64,000 nucleotides of DNA, taken from assembly GCF_009720825.1 (NCBI RefSeq), contig NZ_WNKY01000001.1, positions 620,001 through 684,000 on the forward strand, written 5' to 3'. Source of the stretch: Duganella radicis. Lineage in GTDB: Bacteria; Pseudomonadota; Gammaproteobacteria; Burkholderiales; Burkholderiaceae_D. Shown here piece after piece: positions 37,997-50,143 of this stretch (position 1 is its first letter; each line of letters opens with the position of its first letter). A program made the position numbers and the translations under genes. The notes beneath the pieces were generated by a model. It saw nothing but the letters and a program-made list of their open reading frames with translations, did not search any database and was not told the origin of the DNA.

Positions 37997-39220
37997 GTGG
38001 AGTTCAATGCCTCTCGTTTGCACCTGCCCCGTTTTCGCTTGTCGGTTGCGGCCGATTTGTGCGTGGAAACCATTTCTGTCTTGTCCGATACCACCAACTT
38101 TGCCGTGCTCGACCTGTTCCCCGAGCGCCGCGACCTGATGAGCCTGCCCGTGATCGAGGCCGGCCGTCCCATCGGCCTGATCAGTCGTAACATCTTCATG
38201 TCGCAGATGTCCAAGCCCTTCTATCACGAGCTGTACGGCAAGAAGAGCTGCATCGCCTTCATGGACAAGGAGCCGCTGATCGTCGATGCCGCCATGACCA
38301 TCGAAGCGCTGACTTTCCGCGCCGTGGAATCCGGCGAGAAAGCGCTGGCCGACGGCTTCATCGTCACCAGGGACGGCGCGCTGGCCGGTGTCGGCTTCGG
38401 TTTGCAGCTGATGAATGTGGTGGCCAATATGCAGGCCGAGAAAAACCGCCAGATCATGCACAGCATCGACTACGCCAGCGTGATCCAGCGCTCGCTGCTG
38501 CGCCCTTCCAACCTGGCCCTGTCCGACGCGCTGGACGACGCCCATCTCGAATGGCAGCCGCGCGACGTGGTCGGCGGCGATTTCTATCACTTCGCAAAAT
38601 ACGAAGACGGCTGGTTCGCCGCCATCGCCGACTGCACCGGCCACGGCGTGCCGGGCGCGTTCATGACGTTGATTTCGTCCTCCACTTTGTCGCAGGCCTT
38701 GCAGCAATTGGGCCCGCGCGATCCTGCCCGGCTGATCGCGGAAGTCAATCGTGGCGTCAAAGGCATGCTGGGACAGGTGGAAGGCCACGGCCACACCGAA
38801 TCCAACGATGGCATGGACGCCGCCTTCCTCTGGTTCGACAACGCCACCCGCCGGCTGCACTTCGCCGGCGCCAAGCTGTCGCTGTTCCAGCTCGATCCGG
38901 ACCAGCAGGCGGTGCAAACGGTGGACGGCGAACGCATGGGCGTCGGCTACACCGACACGCCGCTGGACTACCGGTGGACCAACAAGATCATCGACATCCC
39001 CGAAGGCAGCCTGCTGTTCCTGACCACCGATGGCCTGATCGACCAGATCGGCGGCGCCAAGGACATCGCCTACGGCAAGCGCCGCATGCGCGATGTGCTG
39101 CTGGCCAAACGCACCGAGTGCGCGCGCCACGTCTCGCAGGCCATGCTGGACGACTACCAGGCGTGGCAAGGCGAACAGCCGCGCCGCGACGACCTGACCT
39201 TTTTCTGTTTACGTCCCTGA
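37997..39220 (+). CDS. SiaA-like PP2C phosphatase with CBS-like N-domain
   Basis: A 407-residue cytoplasmic phosphatase, first gene of a Sia-type cluster. Residues about 15-135 look like a pair of CBS modules (VSVLSDT... then VIEAGRPIGLISRNIF and GFIVTRDGALAGVGFGLQL). A linker helix (SIDYASVIQRSLL) leads into the PP2C/SpoIIE domain (about 170-407): RDVVGGDFYHF, IADCTGHGVPGAFMTLI and the terminal DDLTFFCL carry the metal Asp residues. Pseudomonas SiaA instead has a membrane sensor plus HAMP. In that pathway SiaA dephosphorylates SiaC. The start is GTG with AAAGG about 8 bases upstream. CBS modules usually bind adenine nucleotides, which would make this a metabolic input. Confidence 0.85.
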   Translation: MEFNASRLHLPRFRLSVAADLCVETISVLSDTTNFAVLDLFPERRDLMSLPVIEAGRPIGLISRNIFMSQMSKPFYHELYGKKSCIAFMDKEPLIVDAAMTIEALTFRAVESGEKALADGFIVTRDGALAGVGFGLQLMNVVANMQAEKNRQIMHSIDYASVIQRSLLRPSNLALSDALDDAHLEWQPRDVVGGDFYHFAKYEDGWFAAIADCTGHGVPGAFMTLISSSTLSQALQQLGPRDPARLIAEVNRGVKGMLGQVEGHGHTESNDGMDAAFLWFDNATRRLHFAGAKLSLFQLDPDQQAVQTVDGERMGVGYTDTPLDYRWTNKIIDIPEGSLLFLTTDGLIDQIGGAKDIAYGKRRMRDVLLAKRTECARHVSQAMLDDYQAWQGEQPRRDDLTFFCLRP

Positions 39221-39232
39221 GAGGAATACGTT

Positions 39233-39790
39233 TTGTTGTACGAAGAATTCAGCGACTTCTTTGACGTGGCACGCAAGCGCCACATCATCTTTTTCTACGT
39301 GGGCTATTTCTCACAGCACGTGGTGGCGGCCATTTCGGAGACCATCAAGGCGCGCCTTGACGTCGCCGGCGCGGCCGGGCCGACGCGCCGCCGCATCTTC
39401 TCGTCGTTTGTCGAAATGTCGCAAAACATCATGCACTACTCGTCCGACACGCTGACGCCCGACGAGCAGGCCGAGAACCAGATCCGCCGCGGCTCGTTCT
39501 GCATCGGCATGAAGGGCGACAGCTTCTTCCTGCTGTGCGCCAATCCGGTCGACAGCGGCAACGTGGAGCGCATCAGCAGCCGCCTGGAGCCGCTGCACAC
39601 CATGACCATGGAAGAGATCAAGTCCGCCTACAAGAAGGCCTTGCGCGATGAAACGCCGGCCGACAGCAAGGGCGCGGGCCTGGGCTTCCTGACCATGGCG
39701 CGCGACGCCAGCGAGCCGCTGGAGTTCGAGTTCGTCAAGGACGCGCGCAATCCCGACTCGACCATCTTCTGCATCAAAGCGATTATCTGA
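39233..39790 (+). CDS. siaB: SiaB-family protein kinase
   Basis: A 185-residue cytoplasmic protein of the SiaB kinase family, related to the GHKL ATPase fold. FSSFVEMSQNIMHYS (Glu61, Asn65) resembles an N-box, and KGAGLGFLTMARDASEP a G-box. In Pseudomonas SiaB phosphorylates SiaC and so turns off the cyclase SiaD. It begins with TTG (two in a row, 39233 and 39236) behind GAGAGGAA, 12 bases after the phosphatase stop. The next gene starts 21 bases after its stop. No membrane segment. Function is assigned by family plus the gene order. Confidence 0.86.
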   Translation: MLYEEFSDFFDVARKRHIIFFYVGYFSQHVVAAISETIKARLDVAGAAGPTRRRIFSSFVEMSQNIMHYSSDTLTPDEQAENQIRRGSFCIGMKGDSFFLLCANPVDSGNVERISSRLEPLHTMTMEEIKSAYKKALRDETPADSKGAGLGFLTMARDASEPLEFEFVKDARNPDSTIFCIKAII

Positions 39791-39811
39791 ACCAAATACT
39801 GAGAACGACAA

Positions 39812-40198
39812 ATGGAACCACTTTTTATCGCCGCCTCGCCCACCTCGCCGGAAGTCGACTTCCGCTTCGACCAGCACACGCTGTCGATCAAGGGCGAATC
39901 CTATCCGGAAAACGCCGCCGCCTTTTACGGCCCGGTGATCGCGCGCGTGCAGGCATGGCTCGATGGCTGCAAGGAGGCCGAGATCACCGTCAACGTCTCG
40001 CTGGCCTACTTCAACAGCTCCAGCACCAAGATGCTGTTCACCTTCTTTGAAGCGCTGAACAACGCCGCCATGGCCGGCAATCAGGTGCGCCTGAACTGGT
40101 ATCACGACGAGGACGACGACACCATCCTCGAATTCGGCCAGGAGCTGCAAGACGATTTCGGCGCGCTCGACTTCCACGACCACGCAGTGAGCAACTGA
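39812..40198 (+). CDS. siaC: SiaC-like DUF1987 regulatory phosphoprotein
   Basis: A 128-residue DUF1987 protein. Opening strands (LFIAASPTSPEVDFRFD... TLSIKGESYPENAAAFYGPV) lead to the conserved loop LAYFNSSSTKMLFTFFEAL. In Pseudomonas SiaC a Thr in this loop (Thr68) is phosphorylated by SiaB. Here Thr72, next to Ser69-71, is the likely equivalent. Unphosphorylated SiaC binds and activates the diguanylate cyclase SiaD; the PP2C phosphatase resets it. The C-terminal half (WYHDEDDDTILEFGQELQDDF) is acidic. Its stop shares one base with the GGDEF gene (TGATG), so the activator and cyclase are made together. Confidence 0.88.
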   Translation: MEPLFIAASPTSPEVDFRFDQHTLSIKGESYPENAAAFYGPVIARVQAWLDGCKEAEITVNVSLAYFNSSSTKMLFTFFEALNNAAMAGNQVRLNWYHDEDDDTILEFGQELQDDFGALDFHDHAVSN

Positions 40199-40977
40199 TG
40201 AAACCCATGGCCGACGCCGACCTGTTTGCGCTGGAAAACGCCGCGCTGGCCAATGCCAGGGCGGCGTATGACGATCCGCGTGCCGATCCGCGCGCGGCCC
40301 TGGGCGAAATGATCGTCCACTACGAGCGCCTGATGCGGGAGAGCCGCCGCCTGATCCGCCGCAGCGACCGCGCGGAGCTGGACATGAACCAGATGAACCG
40401 CCAGTTGCACGAACTGGCGCAGCAGCTGGAATACCGCGCCACCCACGATCCGCTGAGCGGCGCCTTGAACCGCGCCGCCGTCATCGACAAGGCCGGCGCC
40501 TGCCTGCAAGCCGCCGACATGGCGCTGATCGTGCTGGATATCGACCACTTCAAGTGGATCAACGACGATTTCGGCCACCCGGCCGGCGACGCCGTCATCA
40601 AAACCGTGGTGAGCTGCCTGCGCACGCTGCTTGGCCCGGAGGTGGCGGTGGGCCGCGTGGGCGGCGAGGAGTTTTCCGTCATCTGGCCGACGTCCGATGT
40701 GGAAGAAGCGCGCGAAGTCGCCATCCGCATCTGCGACGCCATCGCCGACCAGGTGTTCGAGGCGCCGATCGACCGCCAGATCACCGCCAGCGTAGGCGTG
40801 AGCTGGAACACCATGGGCATCAGCTTCGAGCTGGCCTACAGCCGTGCCGACGAGGCGCTGTACGCCGCCAAGCGCGCCGGCCGCAATTGCGTCAAAGTAT
40901 ATTCCCAGCTGCCGCTGCCGGCCACGCAAGCCGCTACACCACCAGCGCCCGCAGACGCTTCAACTCCCTGCCATTAG
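40198..40977 (+). CDS. siaD: SiaD-like diguanylate cyclase (GGDEF)
   Basis: A 259-residue cytoplasmic cyclase. An N-terminal helical region (about 20-82; MNQMNRQLHELAQQLEYRA is coiled-coil-like) is followed by a GGDEF domain with LIVLDIDHFKWINDDFGH and an active GGEEF at 155-159. I see no RxxD inhibitory site just before it, so product feedback through that site is unlikely. Expected role: make c-di-GMP when bound by the SiaC-like protein, promoting aggregation or biofilm as in Pseudomonas. The start overlaps the previous stop by one base. Its 3' end overlaps the opposing yjjJ-like gene by 44 bases. Confidence 0.9.
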   Translation: MKPMADADLFALENAALANARAAYDDPRADPRAALGEMIVHYERLMRESRRLIRRSDRAELDMNQMNRQLHELAQQLEYRATHDPLSGALNRAAVIDKAGACLQAADMALIVLDIDHFKWINDDFGHPAGDAVIKTVVSCLRTLLGPEVAVGRVGGEEFSVIWPTSDVEEAREVAIRICDAIADQVFEAPIDRQITASVGVSWNTMGISFELAYSRADEALYAAKRAGRNCVKVYSQLPLPATQAATPPAPADASTPCH

Positions 40978-42307
40978 CCTTGCAGACGGCGCGGAAGCCC
41001 GCGCCTATGCGTTCATCCGCGCCGGCCGCATGCCAGAACACCAGCGCCGCATCGGCCGCCGCCAGCCAGTCGTCGCGCTCCGCCGGCAGCGGCAAGGCCG
41101 GCGCATACTCGCGCTGCGGCAGCTCCACCCCGCGCACCGGCGCGTACAGCATGGGCAGCATGTCGTAGGCCGGTGCCAGTTGCAGCGGCGACTGGCCTTC
41201 GGCGCCCGGCACAAAGGCCAGGTTCCCCTCGTGCATATCGCTGTTGGCGATCAGGCGGCCGAAGTGCCACAGGCGGTTGATGCGTGCCTGCGTATCGGCG
41301 CTGATGAAGCGTTCGGCCAGCAGCCGCGCCGCCGCCCTGCTCCAGTTCTCGCCCGCCATGCCGAACAAGGCGGCATCCAGCGCGGCCCAGGTACAGACGG
41401 CGGAACGGCCAAATTCGCCGTGACGGTCGAAGCGCTCCACTTCAAGGAAGGTACGGTGCTCCGCGCGGCAGATGCGGCTGCGCGCCGCCGGCAATCCCAG
41501 TTCGCCGGCGATGGTTTCCAGCGCAAGGTGCTCGCACACCAGCAAATCCGACCAGCGCTGCACGCCAGGCGTGTGATCGTTGCCGGAGAACTTGACGATG
41601 ACGTGCGCGCCATCGCCATCCAGTTCGCGGTACGCGGTAAATTTGGGGAACTCGCCGCCGGCCGAGGAGCCGGCATCGCCAGCCTGCATGGCCGCCGCCG
41701 CCAGTTGCGGATAATCCGGTTCCGTCACGCGCTGCTGACTGCGGCGCATGGCTTCCAGATGGCGGCGATAGGCGGCTTCGCCGATGATGTAATTGCCGGC
41801 GGTGTCGTGGCCGAGATTCGCCAGCACGTAGAGGATGTCGTCTTCCGGCCATTTCTGCGGGTCCGGGCCAACTTGCAGCAGGCTGGCGTAGTTGCGGGCG
41901 AAGTTGCGGCCTAAAAAACCCTGCGGCCGCATGTCGTCCATCGGATATGGCAGGCCGGGGAACCAGCCGTCGCGCATTTCGGGCGCCAGCGGCCATTCCA
42001 GCGGCTGCTCGTAGCGCAGCGCGCAGCCGGCCGGATAGATGGGGTCCAGCGTGGCGATCTGCTCACCGCGTCCTTTGCGGTCGACACGATACACTGGCAG
42101 CGACGCGCTGCTGCCGCGCAGCGGGCGCCGCGCCGCATAGCTGGTGCGGCGGGCGGCGCCGCGCACCACCACCTTGTCGCCCAACTCGCGCACCATGCGC
42201 ATCATGGTGGCGCGGCTGAGCGTCGGGCGACTTTTCTGCAAGCGTAGCAGCAGCTCGGCGCCAGTGATCACCCGCGCCAGCCGGAGGATTTGCAAGACAT
42301 CAGCCAT
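40934..42307 (-). CDS. yjjJ: YjjJ-like HipA-family kinase with N-terminal HTH
   Basis: A 457-residue protein of the YjjJ branch of HipA-like Ser/Thr kinases. An N-terminal winged-helix-like part (LQILRLARVITGAELLLRLQKSRPTLSRATMMRMVREL in part) is followed by the HipA fold: VIVKFSG with the ATP Lys, the catalytic LIANSDMHEGNLAF (about 350-363) and metal-binding PAYDMLPMLY. Classic HipA toxins act with a HipB antitoxin; none is encoded next to it, and the N-terminal domain may serve instead for DNA binding. The upstream 85 bases hold repeats that could be its operator. Whether it is toxic is unknown. Confidence 0.86.
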   Translation of the reverse strand: MADVLQILRLARVITGAELLLRLQKSRPTLSRATMMRMVRELGDKVVVRGAARRTSYAARRPLRGSSASLPVYRVDRKGRGEQIATLDPIYPAGCALRYEQPLEWPLAPEMRDGWFPGLPYPMDDMRPQGFLGRNFARNYASLLQVGPDPQKWPEDDILYVLANLGHDTAGNYIIGEAAYRRHLEAMRRSQQRVTEPDYPQLAAAAMQAGDAGSSAGGEFPKFTAYRELDGDGAHVIVKFSGNDHTPGVQRWSDLLVCEHLALETIAGELGLPAARSRICRAEHRTFLEVERFDRHGEFGRSAVCTWAALDAALFGMAGENWSRAAARLLAERFISADTQARINRLWHFGRLIANSDMHEGNLAFVPGAEGQSPLQLAPAYDMLPMLYAPVRGVELPQREYAPALPLPAERDDWLAAADAALVFWHAAGADERIGAGFRAVCKANGRELKRLRALVV

Positions 42308-42308
42308 A

Positions 42309-42393
42309 TGAAACGCTATATGAAACGATTTAATTGCGTTAAATATAGCATATTCAATGACTTACATCATGATTACAGCACAGCAGTGAAACG
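42309..42393 (-). promoter_or_regulatory. Repeat-rich AT region upstream of the yjjJ-like gene
   Basis: This unusually AT-rich stretch holds TGAAACG three times (42309, 42321, 42387) and a dyad whose arms are GCTATAT (42315-42321) and ATATAGC (42343-42349), with inner arms TTTAA and TTAAA around TTGCG. It lies directly before the yjjJ-like gene, which carries its own helix-turn-helix, so it is a good candidate autoregulatory operator. It also follows the hydroxyacid dehydrogenase gene, which reads the same way. Confidence 0.45.
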
Positions 42394-42394
42394 A

Positions 42395-43345
42395 TTATGC
42401 GACAGGCGTCAGCAGCGCCTGGCCGGCAAAATGGGCCAGCAGATTATCCACCACCAGTTGCCCCATGGCGTGGCGCGTCTCCACCGTCAGGCTACCGACG
42501 TGCGGCGTCAGCACCACGTTTTCCAGTTCGCGCAGCGCGGCCGGCACGCGCGGTTCATCGGCGAAGACGTCCAGCGCCGCCATGCCCAGGGTACGATCGC
42601 GCAGCGCGGCGATCAGCGCTTCCTCGTCCACCAGCGAGCCACGCGCTATGTTCACCAGCGTACCTTGCGGCCCCAAGGCCGCCAATACTTCGGCATTCAC
42701 CGTGTGGCGCGTGGCCGCCGAACCCGGCGCCGCCACCACCAGATAATCGCTGGCCTCGGCCAGGGCCAGCAGCGAATCCGCGCGCGGCACCGTGACGCCG
42801 CCGATGGCGCGCGGCTGGAAGTAGCGCACCTCCATGCCAAAGGCCTGCGCCCGCAGCGCAATCGCCTGGCCGATGCGACCAAAGCCATACACGCCGCACA
42901 CCTTACCGCGCAGGGCGCGCGACGGCGCCAGCGGCCTGCCCGCCTCCCATGCGCCAGTGCGCACGTAGAAGTCCAGCGCCGGCAGGCGGCGCGCAGCCGA
43001 CAGCAGCAGCGTCAGGGCCAGGTCGGCCACATCGTCGGTCAATACGCCGGGAGTGTTAGTAACAAAAATGCCACGCGAACGGGTCGCCGCCAGGTCCACC
43101 GCGTCGGTGCCGATGCCATTCACCGCGACGATTTCCACTTTTGGCAACTGCGCCAGCAGCGCCGCGTTGATGCCGATCGCACCGGTGGTCAGCACCGCGC
43201 GCACGCCGCCCGCCACGCCTTGCAGCCACGCGGCCTGCTGCTCCAACGGCTGCTGCCACAAATGATGGCACTGAAAATGCTGCTCCAGCTGCGCCATGAC
43301 GCTGGCCGATGGACTGGCCGCCATGACCAATACTTCAGGTTTCAT
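42395..43345 (-). CDS. D-isomer 2-hydroxyacid dehydrogenase
   Basis: A 316-residue NAD(P)-dependent oxidoreductase that would reduce glyoxylate, hydroxypyruvate or similar 2-keto acids. The Rossmann loop VYGFGRIGQAIALRAQAFG lies mid-protein, and the catalytic Arg (NIARGSLVD), Glu (ADEPRVP) and His (LTPHVGSLT) are all present. The Arg/Ser-rich loop after strand two (FQPRAIGG) suggests NADPH. Start at the ATG at 43345, with GGAG upstream; a longer in-frame start is possible. Cytoplasmic. It is divergent from the giant hybrid kinase. Exact substrate cannot be told; GhrB-like activity is likely. Confidence 0.9.
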   Translation of the reverse strand: MKPEVLVMAASPSASVMAQLEQHFQCHHLWQQPLEQQAAWLQGVAGGVRAVLTTGAIGINAALLAQLPKVEIVAVNGIGTDAVDLAATRSRGIFVTNTPGVLTDDVADLALTLLLSAARRLPALDFYVRTGAWEAGRPLAPSRALRGKVCGVYGFGRIGQAIALRAQAFGMEVRYFQPRAIGGVTVPRADSLLALAEASDYLVVAAPGSAATRHTVNAEVLAALGPQGTLVNIARGSLVDEEALIAALRDRTLGMAALDVFADEPRVPAALRELENVVLTPHVGSLTVETRHAMGQLVVDNLLAHFAGQALLTPVA

Positions 43346-43443
43346 ATTCGTACCTACTCCGGTTTGCCTGTGGTGATTGTACAAGCGCTGTGGATTTCCC
43401 GTTGTACCTCATAGACTTTCAGTCAGCATTTCCGTATGCTTGA

Positions 43444-48444
<5,001 letters not shown>

Positions 48445-48467
48445 CAATTTGCAAGGCTCGAAATGCC

Positions 48468-48496
48468 TTGAGATCGTATCGTGCATGGCCTACGAT
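48468..48496 (+). promoter_or_regulatory. Sigma70-type promoter of the RiPP precursor gene
   Basis: TTGAGA (48468-48473) and TACGAT (48491-48496) are separated by exactly 17 bases and match the consensus at 5 and 4 of 6 positions. A transcript would start near 48503, about 47 bases before the small gene at 48550. The promoter starts 24 bases after the giant kinase stop, so the small gene is an independent unit. Confidence 0.55.
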
Positions 48497-48549
48497 GGAG
48501 TTGCGTTCCCCACACGCATAGTTCTCCTCCCCAATACGAAAGGTAAGAC

Positions 48550-48804
48550 ATGGCCACGCATTCCCCACAAGATCTCGACCTGCTGCTGTCCAAACTGTCT
48601 GGCGATGACAGCTTCCGCCAGAGTTTCCTGAAAGACCCGCAACTGGCCTTGGGCGGCCTGGGCATCAAGCTCGACGCCAGCCAGATCCCGACCACGCGCA
48701 GCCTGCCGGCGAAAGAAGTGATCGCCGCCAGCCGCCACGCCATCAAAGGCAAAGTGGAAAACGCCGCCGGTGCGATTCCGTTTTTCCTGTCCGGTCAGCG
48801 TTAA
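48550..48804 (+). CDS. NHLP-related RiPP precursor peptide
   Basis: An 84-residue peptide. Residues about 18-45 (DDSFRQSFLKDPQLALGG then LGIKLDAS) resemble the leader derived from the nitrile hydratase alpha subunit that steers RiPP precursors to their modifying enzymes. The likely core is the C-terminal part (about 46-84), with KEVIAASRHAIKGKVENAAG and the hydrophobic end AIPFFLSGQR. It has no Cys and few Ser/Thr, so it is not a typical thiazole or lanthipeptide core. No GG cleavage motif is clear apart from LGGLG at 34-38. AAAGG precedes the ATG. It faces a SagB-like dehydrogenase. I am fairly sure of the leader likeness, not of the product. Confidence 0.72.
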   Translation: MATHSPQDLDLLLSKLSGDDSFRQSFLKDPQLALGGLGIKLDASQIPTTRSLPAKEVIAASRHAIKGKVENAAGAIPFFLSGQR

Positions 48805-48823
48805 TGCTCCTTCCCGGCAGAAC

Positions 48824-48852
48824 GCCCGGTCCTGCAGGACCGGGCTTTTTTT
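48824..48852 (+). terminator. Intrinsic terminator of the RiPP precursor gene
   Basis: A perfect 22-base palindrome (two 11-base arms, GCCCGGTCCTG and CAGGACCGGGC) is followed by seven T residues, 19 bases after the small gene's stop. It is oriented for the plus strand. The T run reaches the TAA stop of the opposing dehydrogenase gene at 48851. Confidence 0.9.
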
Positions 48853-49999
48853 ATTCTTCGTAGCGTAACTCCACCGTATTCTGCGCGCCGGACGCCGGGC
48901 CGCAGCCGCACACCGCCACCACCATATCCTTGAGCGGATCGAGGCCGAGGGCGCGTTCGATATCGATCTCGTTGACGGCGGCCGTGACGAAGGCCGGCAT
49001 GCCCGCCTCGGTGGCGAGCAAATAAAACGTCTGCGACAAATGACCGGCGTCGAGCAGCACGGCGCGGTAAGCCTTGGCGTGATTGCGGTACTTCCAGAAA
49101 TTACGCTCCACCCGCGTGACCAGCACCACCAGCATCGGCGCCGGCTGGAACCAGTCCTGATCGGCCACCATGCGCAGCGCCAGTTCCTCGGTTTCGGCCG
49201 GCGCCATCTCCTGTAGCGGCTCCAGCGCATGGCGCACCGGCTGATAGTGATACAAGCCGGGCGCGATGCCCTGAACGCGCTGCGCCAGCACATACACCTC
49301 GGTGGGATGCAGACCGCCGGCGGAGGGACTGAGCTTCTTCAGCACATAGGCATCGGGCGCCATTTCACGTTCACCCTGCGAGCCGAAGGCGCGTTGCAGC
49401 AGGCGCGATGCGGTCGCCAACGGCAGCACCGCCTGCTGATCGAAATTGCGGCCGGTGTAGCGTTGAAACAGCGTATCGTCGAGGCGCGCGCGTTCCGGCT
49501 GCGGCAGCACGATGGTCTGGCCGTCGCCGCGGCGATCGATGGTGGGACCGGGCGGCGTGCCGTAATTATCGACCAGCTCCTCAAAGCTGGGGAACTGCAT
49601 GCCCTTGTCGACGCGCATATCGGCCCAGCGGCTGAACATGTGGATGGTGGCGGACAAAGGACGCCAATGCTGCGAGCGCAGCACCTCATCGCGCTCGCGC
49701 AGGGCCGCGCCCTCGGGCGCATCGCTGAGCAGCAAGCCCAGTTCAAGCAAGCGTCCGACCGGCCGGGCGCCGAATTGCGATTCGCAAGCCACGCGATCCT
49801 GCCACAGCGTGAGACTGATGCCGCCCAGCGCCGCCAGTTCGGCGGCATCGACCGCCACCTCCTCGCCCAGATGCGGCGCCAGCGCGATCCACTGCACCGT
49901 CGCGCCGATAGCGCCACGGCCGGAAAACAGCGCCGCCCAATCGACATCCAGATCCTCGCGCGGCTCAACAAACAATACAGCACAACGCCTGATTTGCAT
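48851..49999 (-). CDS. SagB-like peptide-maturation dehydrogenase
   Basis: A 382-residue flavoprotein of the nitroreductase/SagB type. N-terminal residues 1-150 are a less conserved region. The catalytic part (about 155-375) has the FMN-binding RRGDGQ...RYTGRNF region, the LKKLSPSAGGLHPTEVYVL block diagnostic of SagB/ThcOx dehydrogenases, LYHYQPVRHALEPL and YRAVLLDAGHLSQTFYLLATEAG. SagB enzymes oxidise azolines to azoles in RiPP peptides; this branch is linked to NHLP-like precursors. There is no YcaO gene here. Start chosen at ATG 49999 (GGGGG upstream); a GTG at 50023 is possible. It ends 47 bases from the small precursor gene, tail to tail. Confidence 0.84.
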   Translation of the reverse strand: MQIRRCAVLFVEPREDLDVDWAALFSGRGAIGATVQWIALAPHLGEEVAVDAAELAALGGISLTLWQDRVACESQFGARPVGRLLELGLLLSDAPEGAALRERDEVLRSQHWRPLSATIHMFSRWADMRVDKGMQFPSFEELVDNYGTPPGPTIDRRGDGQTIVLPQPERARLDDTLFQRYTGRNFDQQAVLPLATASRLLQRAFGSQGEREMAPDAYVLKKLSPSAGGLHPTEVYVLAQRVQGIAPGLYHYQPVRHALEPLQEMAPAETEELALRMVADQDWFQPAPMLVVLVTRVERNFWKYRNHAKAYRAVLLDAGHLSQTFYLLATEAGMPAFVTAAVNEIDIERALGLDPLKDMVVAVCGCGPASGAQNTVELRYEE

Positions 50000-50041
50000 G
50001 ATGCCCCCGACAGAAATCGACACCCCAACGCTACCACAAAT

Positions 50042-50129
50042 CCGGGGTCAGTTCTTGCAATCCAACACGAGCACAGCCGTTAAGCAGCTTACGGTTGAGC
50101 TCGTGTTGGATTGCAAGAACTGACCCCGG
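50042..50129. repeat. Near-perfect inverted repeat, REP/MITE-like
   Basis: Two perfect 31-base arms (50042-50072 and 50099-50129) begin CCGGGGTCAG and end CTGACCCCGG. Between them an imperfect inner pair (CCGTTAAGC / GCTTACGG) makes an almost complete 88-base hairpin. On the plus strand it is followed by GTTGTTG and about nine T residues. It lies in the 144-base gap between two same-strand genes. Ends of this type (GGGGTCAG) resemble extragenic palindromes mobilised by RAYT-type transposases in Burkholderiales. No transposase is nearby and I saw no second copy in the window. Confidence 0.75.
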
Positions 50130-50143
50130 GTTGTTGTTTTTTT

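Noticed and set aside
42309..42393. CRISPR-like array from the TGAAACG repeats
   Set aside because: Repeats are only 7 bases, unevenly spaced, and no cas genes are present.
43377..43407. TTGTACAA and TTGTAC repeats before the propeller kinase
   Set aside because: Only a short palindrome and one half copy; no matching regulator or consensus -10.
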